Shown here: positions 22,378-34,288 of the stretch, in pieces
How positions within the stretch are numbered: position 1 is the first letter of the stretch
Layout of the letters: every line of letters begins with the position of its first letter
Assembly: GCA_033964015.1 (NCBI GenBank)
Contig: CM066922.1
Location: 760,856-824,855 of the forward strand
DNA from: Scolanthus callimorphus
Taxonomy: Eukaryota > Cnidaria > Anthozoa > Actiniaria > Edwardsiidae
DNA: 64,000 nucleotides
Direction: 5' to 3'
Position numbers and translations under genes: made by a program
The notes under the pieces: generated by a model
Told to the model about the DNA's origin: nothing
The model's input: only the letters and a program-made list of their open reading frames with translations
Database searches by the model: none

Positions 22378-22787
22378 TTACTTTCTTTCTTTTTTTGTAC
22401 AGTCTATCAGATAATATTCTACACAGAATGTAAATGAGAATATAGATGTGAGCCTTCGATCAACTGTGTAATAGTGGTAAAGTTGCTAAGACTTGTCTGT
22501 TAGACCTTGTAAACGTCGAAAGTTACAAATGAAACTGCCAGATTCAGATTTATTGGTTTACACTCTTATACGAAATAGAGTTTTTCCGTATCCTCTGTTT
22601 TTAGACGTGAAAGACAAAGGGTCTGGGATGTTATGCAAATCAATCAACTTATTGTGAAATAATTGCCATGATTGTTGTGCTCACCCTCCCATGACTAGTT
22701 CAGGAAGCCACGCGCGCGAAGTTCAAGCCGCTCGGTTTTGGTTTGTTTGTTTTCTTCGGTCCCTCTCGGATTACAGTGAGTGTAAAT
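22378..22787. other. Upstream region of the interrupted Myb-like gene
   Basis: About 400 bases without repeats that I recognise, ending 5' of the ATG at 22,788. It should contain the promoter and 5' leader of the Myb-like gene and possibly the left end of its parent Harbinger element. No TATA box or TIR can be assigned with confidence. Confidence 0.3.
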
Positions 22788-22808
22788 ATGGACAAAGACG
22801 CTGAGGAA

Positions 22809-22939
22809 CAAGATCTTAGCCTGCGTAGCAAGCGCAAAAGGGAAAGGGAGAGGGCACCCGGAACCGAGGAGCCGAGGACGCGAGGGAATGGGGAGAGAAG
22901 GGAAGGGAGCGCTTGCAGACAGCACGCCGGCCCAACCGT
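22809..22939 (+). repeat. Left target duplication and TIR of the 18.4-kb element
   Basis: CAAGATCT (22,809-22,816), then TIR 22,817-22,939 starting TAGCCTGCGTAGCAAGCGCA, continuing purine-rich (AAGGGAAAGGGAGAGGG) and ending near CGGCCCAACCGT. The helicase ATG follows 101 bases later. Confidence 0.9.
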
Positions 22940-23748
22940 TATGAAATTCGAGTTTTGGACGCTAAATTCCTATTGGTCGGTTGCTAATCCCCAAGGGACC
23001 TTACGACTGTTGGCGCGCTCAGCTATCACACATTTCCAAGATGGCGGAGCAGTTTGAGGCTAACCTCCAAGCAGCGATTCAAAATCTAACAGAGAATGGC
23101 TACAATACGATTTCTCCTTAAAATCAGAACAAAAACAAGGGCTGAGGCAGTTGTTCGAAAAAAAAGATCTGCTGGCTGTTCTTCCGACTGAGAAAATGGA
23201 GTCGTTCTTGTTGTTTCTCCGCTACAAGGCATTATTGCCGACCAGATGAAGAAGCAGAGGACATCGGGCTAACGGCACGAGATTTATCACAATTACTGGA
23301 CAATCTAGATGAGATCGAGCGCTCAGAATGCAACGTTTTGTTCGCCTCGGCAGAAACTGCTACCAACAACAAGTTTCTCGAGTTTATGAAGGGAACCGCT
23401 TCCTTTAGAAGTCGGCTTTTGGCTTGTATCGTGGACGAATCACACACCGTATGCACATGGTCTGGATTAAGGTACGACGAAGTACTCTGTTGAGGATCCC
23501 CCGTACGAGAGATTTCACTTTTTTGTAGGATGGAGTAGAAAATTGCCTGCGCTTTCAGGCTAAATATCTTAAGCCACATGTTAGTAACATGTCTTATCGT
23601 CATCTTATGCCTAGTATCAATGAGTTTTCGCTTTGCATCTAATTACAGGCAAAAAGAGTCAAAGAAGAAAAAGGAAGCAAGACGAAATGTGACAGCGTTC
23701 CGGGTGCATACGGGCAGTTATCTCTGCTTCGATCATTCTTTTCCAAAG

Positions 23749-26494
23749 GTATTCAATAAATTCACTTCACAAAAAATATCCATAACTTACTGACACTGAT
23801 GATAACAAGAGTGTTTAATATACGCCAGACTTTGCTTCCTTTGTGTTTTCTACTTGTGTTTTGTAAATCCATGGCACTGATGGTGTTTATTTCGCGCACA
23901 TTTCCAATAATTTGTAGATTGAATAACTCAAATTGGGCAGGTTCGCATGATAAAACTCAATAAATGAAGTTGTCCGATTAATAGAAAAATAATTTCGAAA
24001 GCTCCTTGGAAGACCCAATTGGACTTGGCCTGGCTTTGCTATGTCCAGTTTTGGAATGTTCCTATTGATCTGTCTCATTCAATTTCTTCTTATTCAAACA
24101 ATGTGGATTCCTGTAACTTATATTTTGTTTAAAAATGTACCTATAATTGGAGCTAGGCATAAAATTACACCAATATTTTTTCTCTAGATGAACCTTTCTT
24201 TTGCTTACAGATTTTTTGGACAATGAAATGTCAGTTGTGATTCTAGGTGGCTCTTGGATTTTAGAGTACAACTTTCTATAATGGCACACTAGAGCCTGTG
24301 TGATGTTGGGAGAGACACAAACCCAGCATAATCCTCGAAAGATACTACCAAAGAATAAACGCGGATATTACTGACAAAATATGTAAGAGGTGAGTTAGAA
24401 TTATTATTCTCAGGTCTAAGTAGTCCATAAAGTTTCTGTGCTGAGCTTTTCCCGACATCACTTAGAATAGTCCTTGTATTATAGAAGAAAACTATTATAA
24501 TGGCGAGGGCAGCAAATCACGAGAACCACCTATTCCTGACTTTATTTTGTTTCGTATCAAGGGTTCAGATTCGCGATCAGTATAATCGGGTCGAACTTAT
24601 GAGTGGTAATAAATCTCTTTGCAGTAATCAGTAATAGTCTTTTGATCAGTTGTTTATTTATAATCTCGCCCCAGCGGCAAAAACGGTTGATCTTAAACCT
24701 TTTCCAAGTTAGGGGTTACTCGGTTACTCCACACTTACGTTCAGTCTTCTGTTAAACAACGAGAAAATGAACCTTTACTTATAATACTTGTTGTGTTTTT
24801 GTTGTTATAAACACCGGGTCACTGCTGTTCACGCTGCGACGCAAATCGAGTAATCTGTACACGCCGTGCTATTGATTTTAAAGATAGCAAATTTGTAGAG
24901 CTTTAGAATATTCTTACCAGTGAAATGTTCATCAATAATGCCTTCAATGTTTCGCCATAAAATCGATCACAAGCCTGTATATTTTTGCTACGAAATTCCT
25001 TAGTTGTTACTCTCGCGTTGTTACTAATATTTCACAACACAATTGCCAGCAGACCGGCTAACACGAACTTCCGGTTTAGACATTAGTGTGTGAAACTGGA
25101 AAGAAAGTTTTAGTTTATAACTGAGAATGCGTATTACGAGTATTATTTTTAAACTGCGCATCGTTTCTTGTAAAAACTGCTGTTTCGCTTCATAAAGTAT
25201 ACACTTTCAAAAGTAACTCAACACAAAGCCAGTGTATGTATTTTAGGGAAATGATAAATACATGTAGTTTAGAAAATGAGTAATTGTTGCTTTAGTAATT
25301 GTTGTAGAATCGGAAAAACACGCGCGCGACAAGGATGTTTTTCTTTATCGCCTCGTAAAAGAGAGTAAGCAGTTTTAAAAACATTTCACATGGTCATTGT
25401 GTGATAACATTGTGCGGCACGCAAATAATTTTACATTCGTTTGCATGATGTTTACCAGAAACATGTAATTTGGCTTGACCTTATGTAATTTGGGCTTGAC
25501 CAAAACGTAGAAAACCTCACATCAATTTCACATGTTGTATATGTCGGAGAGGGCACCCGTAGGTTCACATCGTCATTTCACAAGACTAGTAAAATACATT
25601 TGTGAAATATACTTATTTTTCCACATGTCCATTTTACATGCATATGATATAATCTTTAAAAGTGGAATAAATTACGCTTTGTCGTTGCCCCGGTTAAAAT
25701 GGTGGAGGTACTCCTAAAAAGTGGGAGAATCTAACAGAATGTGGGAAACTTTCCAAAATTCTCCCGGAGTCTGCCGAAGTCTCCAAAAGTCTGGGAGTAT
25801 CTGGGAGCCATTCCTGGATACATATATGTTGGAGAAATTTGGAGAACCTGGATAATTCTCCCGGGATTTCCTAAGAAATCAATCTAAGGGCGTGCTAGAG
25901 TCTTGGAGTTCCTAGGAGTATCCAGGATCCAAAAAGACCGTGAAAATTCACGCCTCGACTCCTAGGAAATCCTGGGAGAATCTGGATACTCCTGCCCAAA
26001 TTTGACCAGGATTATCCAAATCTTCCAGGAGATCCTAGATTCTCCAAACGCTATCTCGCAGTGGAGTGAGTTTAAAATGTTTTGAGTGTCTCTCCCAACA
26101 TCACAAGTGTTCTATTTGCTGATAAAGTCATAGAAAGTTGTGCTCTAATGCTTTTATGATATGGCGAGGGAGAACCATTCCTTTATCAGTGTTATAGAGC
26201 ATAGATCTGGGCCAACCAGAGCTTGCTTTATATCGCAGCTATATTATAAAACTCTACATACTTGCAATAAGGAGCCCTATCGCTAATATTTTGAAAAGCC
26301 TGCTTCAGACTAATTTTCTCAAAATCAGTTGCCCAGATGTTAATCATGTTAAATGGCTCCTCATTGGCATCTGATATTTATATACTGCGATTAGAGTAAA
26401 TTACTGCATTTCTTAACAGGTTTCCTAATAACTCTTTCTACTACTCTTGCTTCTGTCAATGTAAAAAAATAACATTTTATTGTTTTTCTTTCAG
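23749..26494 (+). other. Large intron of the copy 1 helicase
   Basis: Runs from the GTATTC donor after SFFSK to TTTCTTTCAG before TPVAALT. Apart from the GGGAG-box block at 25,690-26,060 I recognise no element or gene in it. Confidence 0.6.
25690..26060. repeat. Degenerate CTGGGAG / CTCCTAGGA box array in helicase intron
   Basis: About twenty short boxes of the type TCTGGGAGTATCTGGGAG, TCCTAGGAGTATCCAGGA and CTCCAGGAGAT occur in both orientations with 8-20-base spacing. Because the box is nearly self-complementary (CTCCTAGGAG), the region can fold in many registers. It is not a regular tandem repeat. Confidence 0.5.
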
Positions 26495-27282
26495 GCACAC
26501 CGGTTGCTGCTTTGACAGCTGACATGAACACAAGAAAGCTAGTTACATCACAGTTGGCACTACAATCACAACTTGAAATAGTTGTTAGCCCCAATAAAGC
26601 CAATTTACGTTCTTTTGTCACCAAAGTTAAGAAGAATGAGATGGTTACTAGGCTAGAATGGCTTGTACAAAATGTCAAAGCAAAAGGAACAGAAGCTGAG
26701 AAGACTCTTATATTCTGCAACACCATGAATGACATTGCATGTGTTGTTAACCATCTGATGCTGAAGCTTGGGCCATCTGCCTTTTCTCCTGCTGCATCAA
26801 ATGATCCACAGGATTGTATTATGGGGGTCTATCATTCAACCTCCTGGCCGACTACAAAGGACCGGATTTCGCAGGCACTAAAAGGGCAAGGCAAAATACG
26901 TGTTGTTGTAACAACTACTGCAATGAGTATGGGTGTCAACTTCCCAGATATTAGGTATGTAATAAATTGGGGACCAGCTCGAAGCATCCTTGACCAGCAC
27001 CAAGAAGCTGGTCGAGCTGGCCGAGATGGATTACTGAGCCACAACATCATCTATTACCATGGACACCAGTTAAGCCAATGTGAAGAAGAAATAAAGAACT
27101 TTGTGAAGAGCTCTGGCTGTTGAAGGACTGCTGCATATCTGTCGTTAGATGGGGACATTCAATCTGTTGAGCCTGCCCATGACTGCTGCAGTCATTGCCA
27201 TGTTAAGTGCAAATGTGATGAAGGTAAATGTGGGAAACCAAAACCTGTGTTTGAGGTGGTTGACAAAGAAGCCACACCTGCC

Positions 27283-27545
27283 CCCCCCCCCCCCCAAAAA
27301 AAAAAAACGACGTAAACGTATGTGCGACCGACTCCCCAAACTCGCAGCTCGTAAGCTGAATTACGCTGGGTCTCAACGGCGCCACTGGCAGCCAAGCGGT
27401 CATAAGCACAGACACTGAGGGTGGTCACTGCCAGAGGGTTTATTACGTCCCCAGTGGTTCTTTAACGTCTCCCCTGGAACTGGGTAGGGTAGAAAGGCGA
27501 GACGGGACCTCGGTTTATTGTCTCATCCGAAAGCCTTCTCTCGCC
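27283..27545. mobile_element. Insertion inside the helicase C-terminal coding region
   Basis: The homologous helicase at 55-56 kb runs without this block. Here C(15) and A(12) runs begin it, followed by GC-richer sequence with GACGGGACCTCGGTTTATTG near its end, a phrase I associate with a common invertebrate short repeat. No terminal repeats could be fixed. It separates the cysteine tail from the C-terminal domain that resumes at about 27,550 (SEEDKEDLKAALIELGQQ). Confidence 0.5.
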
Positions 27546-27975
27546 CAGTTTCAGAGGAAGACAAAGAAGATTTGAAAGCAGCTTTAATTGAACTTGGACA
27601 ACAGTTTGATTTAAGTACACATGCTGTATTCGACACAACTTCATGCCATGGTTTTTCGAGTTATCTTATTGAGGATGTAGTTAAGAATGCCAGCTTCTTG
27701 TTTTCTATACAAGACATCATGGGCATTGCCCTGTGTATTCAATTGGGCATGCGATTTTGATTCTAGAGGTCATCCAAGAGATTTTTCTGGACATCCCTGA
27801 GTTTGATGAAACAATGGACAATTTAAAGGAAAGAGTTCAGTCCTCTCAGTGTGAGGACTTGGAGAGACTTCTTGTAGATTGTCATGCAGTTTCTTTGCAG
27901 TCAGATGATTCATTATGTGATGATAGTGAGGAGGATGAGTTGCCAGAGGTACTAGGTTGGTAGAAAGCTGGCAGG

Positions 27976-28081
27976 TAGTCTGTGTAGCAAGCACAAAGGG
28001 AAAGGGAGGGGAGCAAAAAAGCAACGTCTTTGCATTCATTTTGCTCTCCCAAACCCCCCTTTGTTCTTTCTATACAGGCTA
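27976..28081. mobile_element. Short MITE with TAGCCTG termini, 3' of helicase
   Basis: Starts TAGTCTGTGTAGCAAGCACAAAGGGAAAGGG-like and ends CTTTCTATACAGGCTA, echoing the TIR of the 18.4-kb element. At 106 bases it is a deletion derivative candidate. No target duplication is clear. Confidence 0.6.
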
Positions 28082-28439
28082 GAAGGTAAATACTTAAAGA
28101 GCTCTAGTCAGCCACTCCTTTGTCGATATCAGACAACAAATTATGTGTAGAAATCTTGCAATAGTCTTCTAAAAACGAAGTTTTATCATTCATTTATCGA
28201 ATTCAATCGCAAATATTGCACTACATTCCCTAAATCAGCCGATGGAAATGGATGCTTTTTCTGTCTCGGTATGTTGCTAGGCTGACAAGATGGAGCCTGA
28301 CAGAGGCTCTTTAATGATTCCAGAACCTCCATAACTACCAAAGGTAATTTGAAATTATGGAGAGTGAGGTTCAAGTTGACTTACCTAATTTTCTATTGGG
28401 AAAAGTTATTGTCTAAAAAAATTATTACCTTCCCACCAA

Positions 28440-28600
28440 ATAGGGATTTGGAAATTCCAGAGGGGTCATTTGCCCTTTATATTCCGATATAATTACTTTA
28501 TTTTTCAATTGAAATTCCAGAGGGGTGGGTTTTTTTTATCATATCCCTTCCATGGGAGGGGAATGTATAATTCTGGAATCACACATTGGTGAAGTTTGAT
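28440..28600 (+). repeat. GGAAATTCCAGAGGGGT repeat (also at 57.80 kb)
   Basis: Two copies of GAAATTCCAGAGGGGT and a CCTTCCATGGGAGGGGAA block occur here. The same order recurs at 57,795-57,960 (GGAAATTCCAGAGGGGTAGG, CCCCTTCTGTGGGAGAAG). Both sit between the helicase stop and the transposase end of the two related elements, so the repeat may be ancestral to both or an independent insertion preference. Confidence 0.6.
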
Positions 28601-29371
28601 TTTTTAAAATTTACCCGGTGGTATGGATTTTTTTGTGGATCACACTTTTTTTGGTGCTAGTATATAAACATTCCCAGAAGTTGTATACTACAAAAACACC
28701 ACAGAAATAACAGTTTCTCATAAATATTGAGATTTTAATTTGATTGGAATCAATTTCTGCCTTCCAGTTAATAGTATATATATTTAAATGGTGCATTTTG
28801 TTTTCATGCATTCAAGTACATTACTGTAAATAATGATATTATAAAAGGACATCCAGAACAGTTTGGTTTCAAAAAGCTATGCAAGGTATTATAATACCTA
28901 TTAGCACAGTTTGGTTTTATGCTGTATCAAGATTAATAAAAACTGACAAAATGTATAAATAGCTGTTGGACAAAATCACAGCTTTTTGTCATGTCATAGA
29001 CAATAGACCAGAATAAACAAAACGTATGTACTAATAATATACAATTATTCAAAAACTTGGGTTGATCTATTTCCGTGACTGCCTATATCAGAACAATAAC
29101 TTTCATTGTTATTCATTCAAAGTATTTCCCCACTGTTTGGTTGAGCTCCAGCAGCAAATTCTTGGTCTTTTGAAATTCTTGGTCTTGATTTATCCAAGCG
29201 AAGACATCAAACACTTGATAGATTTTTTGTCACCGGTCACACACTTTTACACAGATCGGGCCAACTGGTTGCTTTCTCGTAGAAGTGGGAAAATTCATTT
29301 TGAATGAATATAAGACAATGTTCCACCATAGAATCTACAAAATTTACTCGGTACACAGCTATTCTATTTAT
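28601..29371. other. Region between the convergent genes of copy 1
   Basis: No gene. 29,094-29,310 has ends TTATTCATTCAAAGTATTT and TTCATTTTGAATGAATATAA, a probable worn MITE related to 1,090-1,205. The transposase 3' UTR and terminator should lie here, downstream of its stop at 29,372. Confidence 0.4.
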
Positions 29372-31312
29372 CTAATTAGGCCTATAAGCTGTGTCAGCTG
29401 CACTAAGGATGGTCATATATTGGATTCTGTCCCTGATAAATAGACCCCCACTCTCTTTCATCCATTCATGGAGGTCTCTGTAATCTAAGCCTTGCAAGAG
29501 GTTGGAGGTGAAATCTGGGAAAGATGGATGACCCTCTCGACCAGGTGTGTACTTGAAGGCGCCAATGGATACAAGATCGCTGACCATCTGTTGGACTGCC
29601 TCATCTTTCTTCACTGAGCTCCGGAGTGTTGAGCGCCCTGACAACTTACAGTCTGCATCTGTTCCTGTAAGGATCCTATCCATGGAATCAAGTGTGCCTG
29701 CCAGTCGAGCAGCAGAAGATTCATTCAAGTTTGGGCCAAGTGCTCTCCACATCGATTTGAGGACATGATTCTGATGCTCCTTCTTCAAATCTAGCGGTAT
29801 GTTGGATGCTCGCCCACCATGATTATTCACAAACCTGTTCCACTTCAGACGATGAGCCTCAAATTCTGGTAGGATTGCACAAATCTTGACAAGATGCAGT
29901 AAATTTGCATAAGCATACTTGAAATGGTTGCTCTTTGACTTATAAATTAACAATGTCAATTTGTATAGTTCGTACAATCTCTGGCCATCTCCTTCCTTAA
30001 CAGCATCTTCAAATGCCATGATGAGTAAGCCTATTGTCAGCTTGGATTGATGGTAGTTATACAAGTGGTCTTCCTTCTTGCCATCTTCCATCACAGTTGG
30101 CTCGGTGGAAGGTACAAACTGAGGGTGCTTTGTTCTTTCATGCCTACAACAAAATATTGCTCTCTTTCAACTCCTTTAAATTTTCAGTCAAGATATTAAC
30201 ACAGTATGGACATTCTGTACCCTTCCCACATGTACGTGCACACATACATGCAGACTTGGCACTTTCAGAAAAAAAATAATTATGGCTGCACAGACCAAGG
30301 AACGTTCCTTAAGTAAAATGTAAAAAAAGTGCAGGGGTTGACTTAAATAAGTTATTACGGCCTTCCCCGCTACTCGGTATGGTGTGGATATTTCCTGACA
30401 TTTCACATAACAGAACACTTTTGCCATGCACTCAGTAGGATGTGCAATATTAATTAATTAGAATACATTACTTTGATAATTTGGCTAAAACCAACTAACC
30501 TGTTTCGTGTCGCCTCTGTGCTGAATACCAGTCCACAGTTACTTCTGCAGATATAATATCCAAAGTCATCCCTTTCATCCGTAGAATACACATGCAACAC
30601 AACATGATGGGTCTCCACCTCATGCCTGTATAGGGAAAAAACTGCCTATTGGATTGGGTAGCATCATGTGTATGTTTCACTCCCAACCCCTTTGTGCTTA
30701 TGTTGGCTATAATTCTTCCCATCAATTTGTGTAAATGTAAAGAAAATCATCAAAAAGGCCCCCACACCATGGTGAGATATTGTCTGATTGCATTTTGAAA
30801 GAATTTACAGGCATCTGTAATTCTGAAATTTATCTATGAATGTAATGTCCGCAACATGGAATGACCCATATATATATGGAGCTACCTATACTTGTATAGA
30901 GTGAAACAAAATATAATAGTCAAAGAGTGTAGAGAACCTGGCACAAAAGACAACAAACAAATTATAGTGCATTAGCACATTATGCTAAATTATAATTTAT
31001 GGGTTAATGAAAAACACTCTACTGACCTAACTCTTCTGGAATGAAACTTGTATGTCTTGTCACAGCCTCCTGGGTGGCGACATGAGAATCGATCCTGGCT
31101 CATCACCTCATCAAGGCGTCTTGTTTGATCCACCATCTCAGCAACTTCAGCTTTCACAACAAACTTCTGTACGTACTGCTTGCACAGATCTAGTAACCAT
31201 GTTCGTCTTGTGATGGGTCCCACCATAGGTGAATCAGGAAGGATAGAGGGCTGATCTACAAGTGGATATATTGAAGCTCATTAAAGCTTGTGAAAATAAC
31301 TACCAGTACCTT

Positions 31313-31384
31313 GCTTAGCTAGTGCAAAGGAAAGGGAAGAAGGGGATTTTTCCTCTCGTGTCCCATCCTTTATGCTTGCTAAAT
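31313..31384. mobile_element. Short TAGC...GCTA MITE in transposase intron
   Basis: Starts TAGCTAGTGCAAAGGAAAGG and ends TTTATGCTTGCTAA, matching the pattern of the 18.4-kb element's TIR (TAGC.TG..AGCAAGC.CAAAGGG). About 72 bases, no coding. One of four such short derivatives inside the element. Confidence 0.5.
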
Positions 31385-31522
31385 AATTCCAAGTCTCACA
31401 AGCAGAGATTGGGAATTCTTAGTCTCACAGCTAATATAGATTTAGCCACTGGCTAAAAGCGGAGCTCCTGGTTACATATTTTTCCATGTGAATGGGAAAT
31501 TGCAACACGTTATTTGACATGA

Positions 31523-32999
31523 GTTAAGGACGGTGCCTACTAATGTTACTGCGCATCCTGCTCGCGCATTCTATACGGATTTCTGTATATACCGTTTCCG
31601 GGATACGTTGTCACCCAAAAGCCTATAAGCTTGAAGCGCAAAGGACGATGGGGGCATTTAAACTGCTACTGTTTGATCTGAATTCAGACAGTTATCGCAA
31701 CCACATGTGAAATGATTAAATTTCAGCACGTTTCCAAGCATGTTTGTTTCTAATATTTTACAGAAATTTAAATAAAGTCTTTACCCATACTCCCTAGCGC
31801 ACCAAGCTTATAGGCTTTTTGGGTGACAACGTATCCCGGAAAGGGTATATGTAGCATTTTAATCTTTCAAGTTTTCAGATGAGACTCGATGGCGCAGTTG
31901 ACTAAGGCGCTAGACGGACTGCAAGTACCCCGGGTTCAGAACCTACTCGAGGCCGTGGAAATTTTTTTCTTTTTTCTCCTTTTTCTTCTTTTTTTCTTTG
32001 TTTTTCTCTGTAAATTACCTTCAGTTGGAGCTTTTTAGTAAAAATATCGGATTTTTCAGTCTGAGTAAAAGTAGCCGTAGGTTTGATACTACAAGTTTTG
32101 ATATCTTTACGCAAAAATACCACAAATGAATCAGAAAACTTAATGTATATTTACTCTTTAAGTTATCTGGCGTACATGCAGTTTCATTTCAATAATGTTT
32201 GTACAAGACTCGCTTTGAAAATGACAAAAAAGTCGTTATCGTTTGAAAGAGAACCTGACTTCGTAAGTTCGCCTTGTTATTTTCAATAATTTCGACCTGC
32301 TTGTCATTGATTTTGGAATCAATATACTACACTTTTATCTAAAATCAATATTTAAATTATTTTTAGTCAATGCACCACGTAGTTACCTTTATTTTTCCAC
32401 TTTTCCCTTCTTGCTAAATAGTCGCCATTTTGAATGTCAATTTCTACTCACAGGGGAGGGGTGCGCACATTTGTCACTTAACAATTCTACCTGCTGCCAA
32501 AAGGGCATTATATTTCTGAAAATTGCGTGGCTACCCCTATATTTTTTTACATCAATCGAAAATATAAAACCTCCGCATCGTATTTGCATTTTTTTAACGT
32601 GCGAAAAATATGCTGAGGCTATTTTTTAACGCATAAAGTAGCTGGTGTCAGATGTAGATTTTGGGCCTTTAGTAGAAATTTTTACCCCTAAAATACCTTT
32701 AAAAGCCGAAATGTACAATTATTTGTTATGGAATCCAACAAATGTAATACCAGCTGCTGATTTTACGAGCGAAAGTAGAATTTAAATCAAACTATCGAGA
32801 AAAAATATTTTTTTCGTAATTTCCAAAAAAAACCCGCTAATTCTGCTTTTTTAGGGTGTTGGGGATGGCTTATCTCGAAAACTTGCGTGGGTACCCTACC
32901 CTTTTTTATCGGAAATGAATAGCCTTTCACATTACCTTTCATTGCCACATAGTCATTAAGTGCGAAAAATATACTCGTTTTTGTAGGCACCGTCCTTAA
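31523..32999. mobile_element. 1.48-kb non-autonomous element with TTAA target (Kolobok-type)
   Basis: TTAA at each end (31,523-31,526 and 32,996-32,999) flanks TIRs GGACGGTGCCTAC and GTAGGCACCGTCC. TTAA target duplication is typical of Kolobok and piggyBac. Inside is a secondary inverted repeat (about 31,584-31,650 against 31,800-31,852, both with the CTATAAGCTT/AAGCTTATAG core) and a tRNA-like block. No transposase is encoded. The empty site is visible by comparison with 2,880-3,256. Confidence 0.8.
31883..31955 (+). ncRNA. tRNA-derived SINE head (pol III A and B boxes)
   Basis: TGGCGCAGTTGACTAAGG (A box, 31,890-31,907) and GGTTCAGAACC (B box, 31,933-31,943) have tRNA spacing, and GCGC/GCGC pairs as a D stem. 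The anticodon arm is degraded and no full acceptor stem forms, so it is not a functional tRNA. A T-rich tract follows at 31,963-32,010. It is most likely a SINE fragment captured by the TTAA element. Confidence 0.6.
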
Positions 33000-33124
33000 T
33001 GTGTCATTCCAAAATCTGGGATCCTACAATTAGATTACAAGCACAAAACGTATATGTATTTTAGAGCAGGATTGCGTGAGTGAAAACTTGAACAGTAAAT
33101 AAGAAATATATTTATTGGGTAAGA

Positions 33125-33350
33125 AGGAATGGGCAGCAGTCGCAACAAAAGCTACCCACCCTGGATTTTTTAAGTTTGAACCAGCCACCCTGTAGTTCCA
33201 GTGATTTTATCATGACCACCCTGGAAATTGTGCTTACCCACCCTGGAATGCCGTATTTAAGGGTGCCCGCCCTGAAATTCCAAGCTCTACTTCCACCCAC
33301 CCTGGAATTCTGAAGAATTGCCCAACTGCCCAATTGGCATGGGGTGGGGC
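33125..33350 (-). repeat. CCACCCTGGAATT array (reverse relative of 2.1-2.4 kb)
   Basis: Seven or so units of ACCCACCCTGGAATT type, with the same unit order as 2137-2432 read in reverse complement (TCATGACCACCCTGGAAATT is shared). The flanking arms are weaker here: CAGTCGCAAC on the left, and no clear partner on the right. Confidence 0.7.
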
Positions 33351-33888
33351 ACTCCATCGTATATGGTAGATGGATATGCTAGGGGATTTTTTGGGAGGCT
33401 CCTGAGGTCTGCCTTAGGGATGAGGAGGATAGGTAACAGGTAGGTCTGCCATAGGGTAAAGTTTTTTCTTGTCTCTGATAGGGTATGTATTACAGTATGG
33501 CTACCAGCACTTAGTGATAAAGACAGTTTATTTTATAACCTTTTACACATGAGCAAAATTTGTACTTATTTTTCAAGAATCACTTCCAGAGCCAAACGGG
33601 TTGCCATGGAAACACTAATTAGCATATGGGTCATTGAGGTCTTGGTCATTCTTTGTTGTTACCAAGTTTGAATTGAATCGAAATATCCAAAACAGAATTA
33701 TACATAAAACATTGTTTGGCCTCTTTGCCCAAGTCTTGTTGTGACGTCATTTTTTGCTAATTTGCATTAGTAAAAATCTTGAGTATCAAAAGAGCTATGA
33801 ACCAAAAGAGCTATGAACACGAAAAAAACATTCTTTCATATTTTGAATGTGCAATCAAATAAGCCATTAAAATTTCAGCCTTGAGTTG

Positions 33889-34203
33889 CACTTTAACCAA
33901 ACCTATTATACAATGGCTGACTGCATTTATAAACCGCACCAGGGGTTGAGGACCTCCCTTAAAAAGACCCCCTCCCCTGGAATTTCCACTCGTGAAATAC
34001 CCCTGGGAAATCTCTTTTTGGATAAAATGTCCCTGGAAAATCACCTTTTTTACCCCTCCCTCTTGGAATTTCCAGACACGCCCCCGCTCCTGGAATTTTC
34101 AGAGTTTAATACAGCCCCCCTGGAAAATTTTCCATAGGTCCTCAACCTCCTGGTTCGGTTTAAAAATGCAGTCAGCCATTGTATAATAGGTTTGGTTAAA
34201 GTG
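33889..34203. mobile_element. 315-bp foldback element, about 65-base arms
   Basis: CACTTTAACCAAACCTATTA begins the left arm and its complement ends the right arm at 34,203. The arms extend through CAATGGCTGACTGCA and GGTTGAGGACCT. The core holds several CCTGGAA(A/T)TT(T)C boxes. It lies in the large transposase intron. Confidence 0.85.
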
Positions 34204-34288
34204 TTTATATTTCATGCTTAAAAAATCATGAATAGTTTATAACAACAATACAATAGAAACACAATAAGAATCACAGGACCGTAGCATC

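Larger units (their letters stand above)
23041..27960 (+). pseudogene. RecQ-type SF2 helicase of copy 1, broken
   Basis: The ATG at 23,041 (MAEQFEANLQAAIQ) sits just inside the TIR. After a frameshift near 23,117 comes LKSEQKQGLR (motif 0), then DLLAVLPTEKMES where TG.GKS is expected, so the Walker A Gly and Lys are lost. Next are IADQM, a further frame jump, and CIVDESHTVCTW (DExH box). Exon 2 (23,649-23,748) gives AYGQLSLLRSFFSK, and exon 3 (from 26,495) TPVAALTAD, TLIFCNTMNDIA, VVVTTTAMSMGVNFPDIRYV and QEAGRAGRDG (motif VI). A TGA at 27,121 precedes DCCSHCHVKCKCDEGKCG, a cysteine zinc-binding tail. A 260-base insertion (27,283-27,545) and one more frameshift (about 27,745) precede the C-terminal domain ending at 27,960. 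In RecQ enzymes these motifs bind ATP and unwind DNA; here the loss of Walker A and several breaks exclude activity. Confidence 0.85.
31433..33110 (-). repeat. TTTAGCC-palindrome element split by a TTAA MITE
   Basis: Starts TATAGATTTAGCCACTGG at 31,433 and continues to 31,522, then is interrupted by the TTAA-flanked element and resumes at 33,000 (TGTGTCATTCCAAAATCTGG) to about 33,110. The joined flanks match, in reverse complement, the uninterrupted copy at 2,880-3,256. Confidence 0.65.

Noticed and set aside
26512..27123. A host RecQ helicase gene
   Set aside because: It lies within precise TIRs and a target duplication, is multiply broken, and has a second copy next to a DUF6589 gene, so it belongs to the transposon.
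31883..31955. A functional tRNA gene
   Set aside because: A and B boxes are present, but the anticodon arm and acceptor stem do not form; it fits a SINE head inside a transposon.
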